From contig JAGWVZ010000233.1 in the NCBI GenBank assembly GCA_018970625.1, positions 1 to 6,131 of the forward strand: DNA of 6,131 nucleotides, read 5' to 3'. The stretch comes from Myxococcales bacterium. Its GTDB lineage: Bacteria; Myxococcota; Bradymonadia; REDH01. The first letter of the stretch is position 1; the number at the start of each line of letters is the position of its first letter. Positions 5,781 through 6,131 of the stretch are shown here, one piece after another. A program made the translations under genes and the position numbers. The notes beneath the pieces were generated by a model. That model had not been told where the DNA came from and searched no databases. It saw only the letters and a program-made list of their open reading frames with translations.

Positions 5781-6131
5781 GTGCGTGTAATGCTCGCCCT
5801 CGAGCCGGCGATCCCGGTCGCTGAACGACTGACCGTCGTGCAGGAAGATCTGGCCGAGGCCCTTCATCACCTGGGTGGGGAGATGAGCTGGACGCCGGCC
5901 GAACACCTGCGGTTGAATCTCCGGATCCTCGAAAACCCGGATGGCGAGTGGCTGCTTGGTCTGCGCGAACAGCTGCGCCTGCTCGCACGTTCGCGGGCGC
6001 CCGTGGCCTGGTCGCTGCAGGGGCTTTCGTGGGCGCCGGATGCGTCGATACCTCGTCTATTGTGTGCGCAGGTACCCGAATTGCCGGAGAATCTGGCCGC
6101 GCTGCAGCGGCAGATCGACACGCTGTGCGAA
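5781..6131 (+). CDS. 2H-phosphoesterase (ThpR/LigT-like RNA 2',3'-cyclic phosphodiesterase), N-terminal part, with altered first catalytic motif; cut by the right window edge
   Basis: The 117 codons visible read VRVMLALEP..., matching the usual ThpR opening (MRLF-A-), followed by the amphipathic helix PVAERLTVVQEDLAEALHHL (12-31). Then comes WTPAEHLRLNLRIL (37-50), aligned with the family W-P-E-N-L-H-L-T-L-K-F-L. Here the catalytic His and Thr positions hold R44 and N46. Later family features are preserved: a helix at 58-71, the PVAWSLQGLSWAPDASIPRLLCAQV segment (74-98) and the helix NLAALQRQIDTL (104-115). Active enzymes have two H-x-T motifs; the second lies outside the window, as do about 65-75 residues expected from a normal length near 180-190. 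GTG 5781 is chosen because it gives the family N terminus; ATG 5790 would cut the first strand. Only a weak GAG sits upstream. It follows cinA by 113 nt, a known pairing. It may be an inactive or repurposed family member. I leave the symbol blank because of the lost motif. Confidence 0.7.
   Translation, partial: MRVMLALEPAIPVAERLTVVQEDLAEALHHLGGEMSWTPAEHLRLNLRILENPDGEWLLGLREQLRLLARSRAPVAWSLQGLSWAPDASIPRLLCAQVPELPENLAALQRQIDTLCE

Noticed and set aside
1..6131. Mobile elements, CRISPR array, phage genes, tRNA or rRNA
   Set aside because: I saw no spaced direct repeats, transposase or integrase motifs, terminal inverted repeats or cloverleaf-like sequences.

Overview
This is a GC-rich bacterial window made up mostly of housekeeping genes. 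It holds four complete genes that can be named or placed in a family, one complete unknown membrane protein gene, and two genes cut by the window edges. The family members and their order (a type IV prepilin peptidase, holA next to rpsT, cinA next to a thpR-like gene) suggest a Gram-negative of the Deltaproteobacteria in the broad sense (Myxococcota, Bradymonadota or Desulfuromonadia-like). A planctomycete is the main alternative. The lineage is inferred from gene order and protein style only; no rRNA or other phylogenetic marker is present beyond S20 and HolA.

Layout. Positions 1-1854 read leftward as a two-gene unit: a prepilin peptidase (pilD type) with a long acidic insertion, then, after a 16-nt gap with a good Shine-Dalgarno (SD) site, the N-terminal part of a two-transmembrane HAMP sensor protein that runs off the left edge. 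The prepilin peptidase start codon overlaps on the opposite strand with a candidate start codon of a rightward gene (about 1844-2518). That gene encodes an unrecognised protein with four predicted membrane segments and an acidic tail. Next, rightward, is holA (2615-3670), the clamp-loader delta subunit. It converges on leftward rpsT (3838-4119), and the 167-nt gap between them carries the rpsT terminator. A 285-nt intergenic region with candidate divergent promoters separates rpsT from rightward cinA (4405-5667). After cinA, a 2H-phosphoesterase (ThpR/LigT-like) gene starts at 5781 and runs off the right edge.

How the genes relate. The left unit links pilin or pseudopilin maturation with a membrane sensor. 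holA and rpsT are core replication and ribosome genes. CinA (NMN deamidase plus a COG1058 domain) and the ThpR-like protein act in pyridine-nucleotide salvage and RNA-end metabolism, and this pair often precedes recA. No mobile element, CRISPR array, tRNA, rRNA or prophage was seen. The most unusual points are a ThpR-like protein that seems to have lost its first catalytic His/Thr motif, a prepilin peptidase with an extra disordered acidic loop and no lysine after the second catalytic aspartate, and the back-to-back start codons. I found no convincing new multi-gene system.
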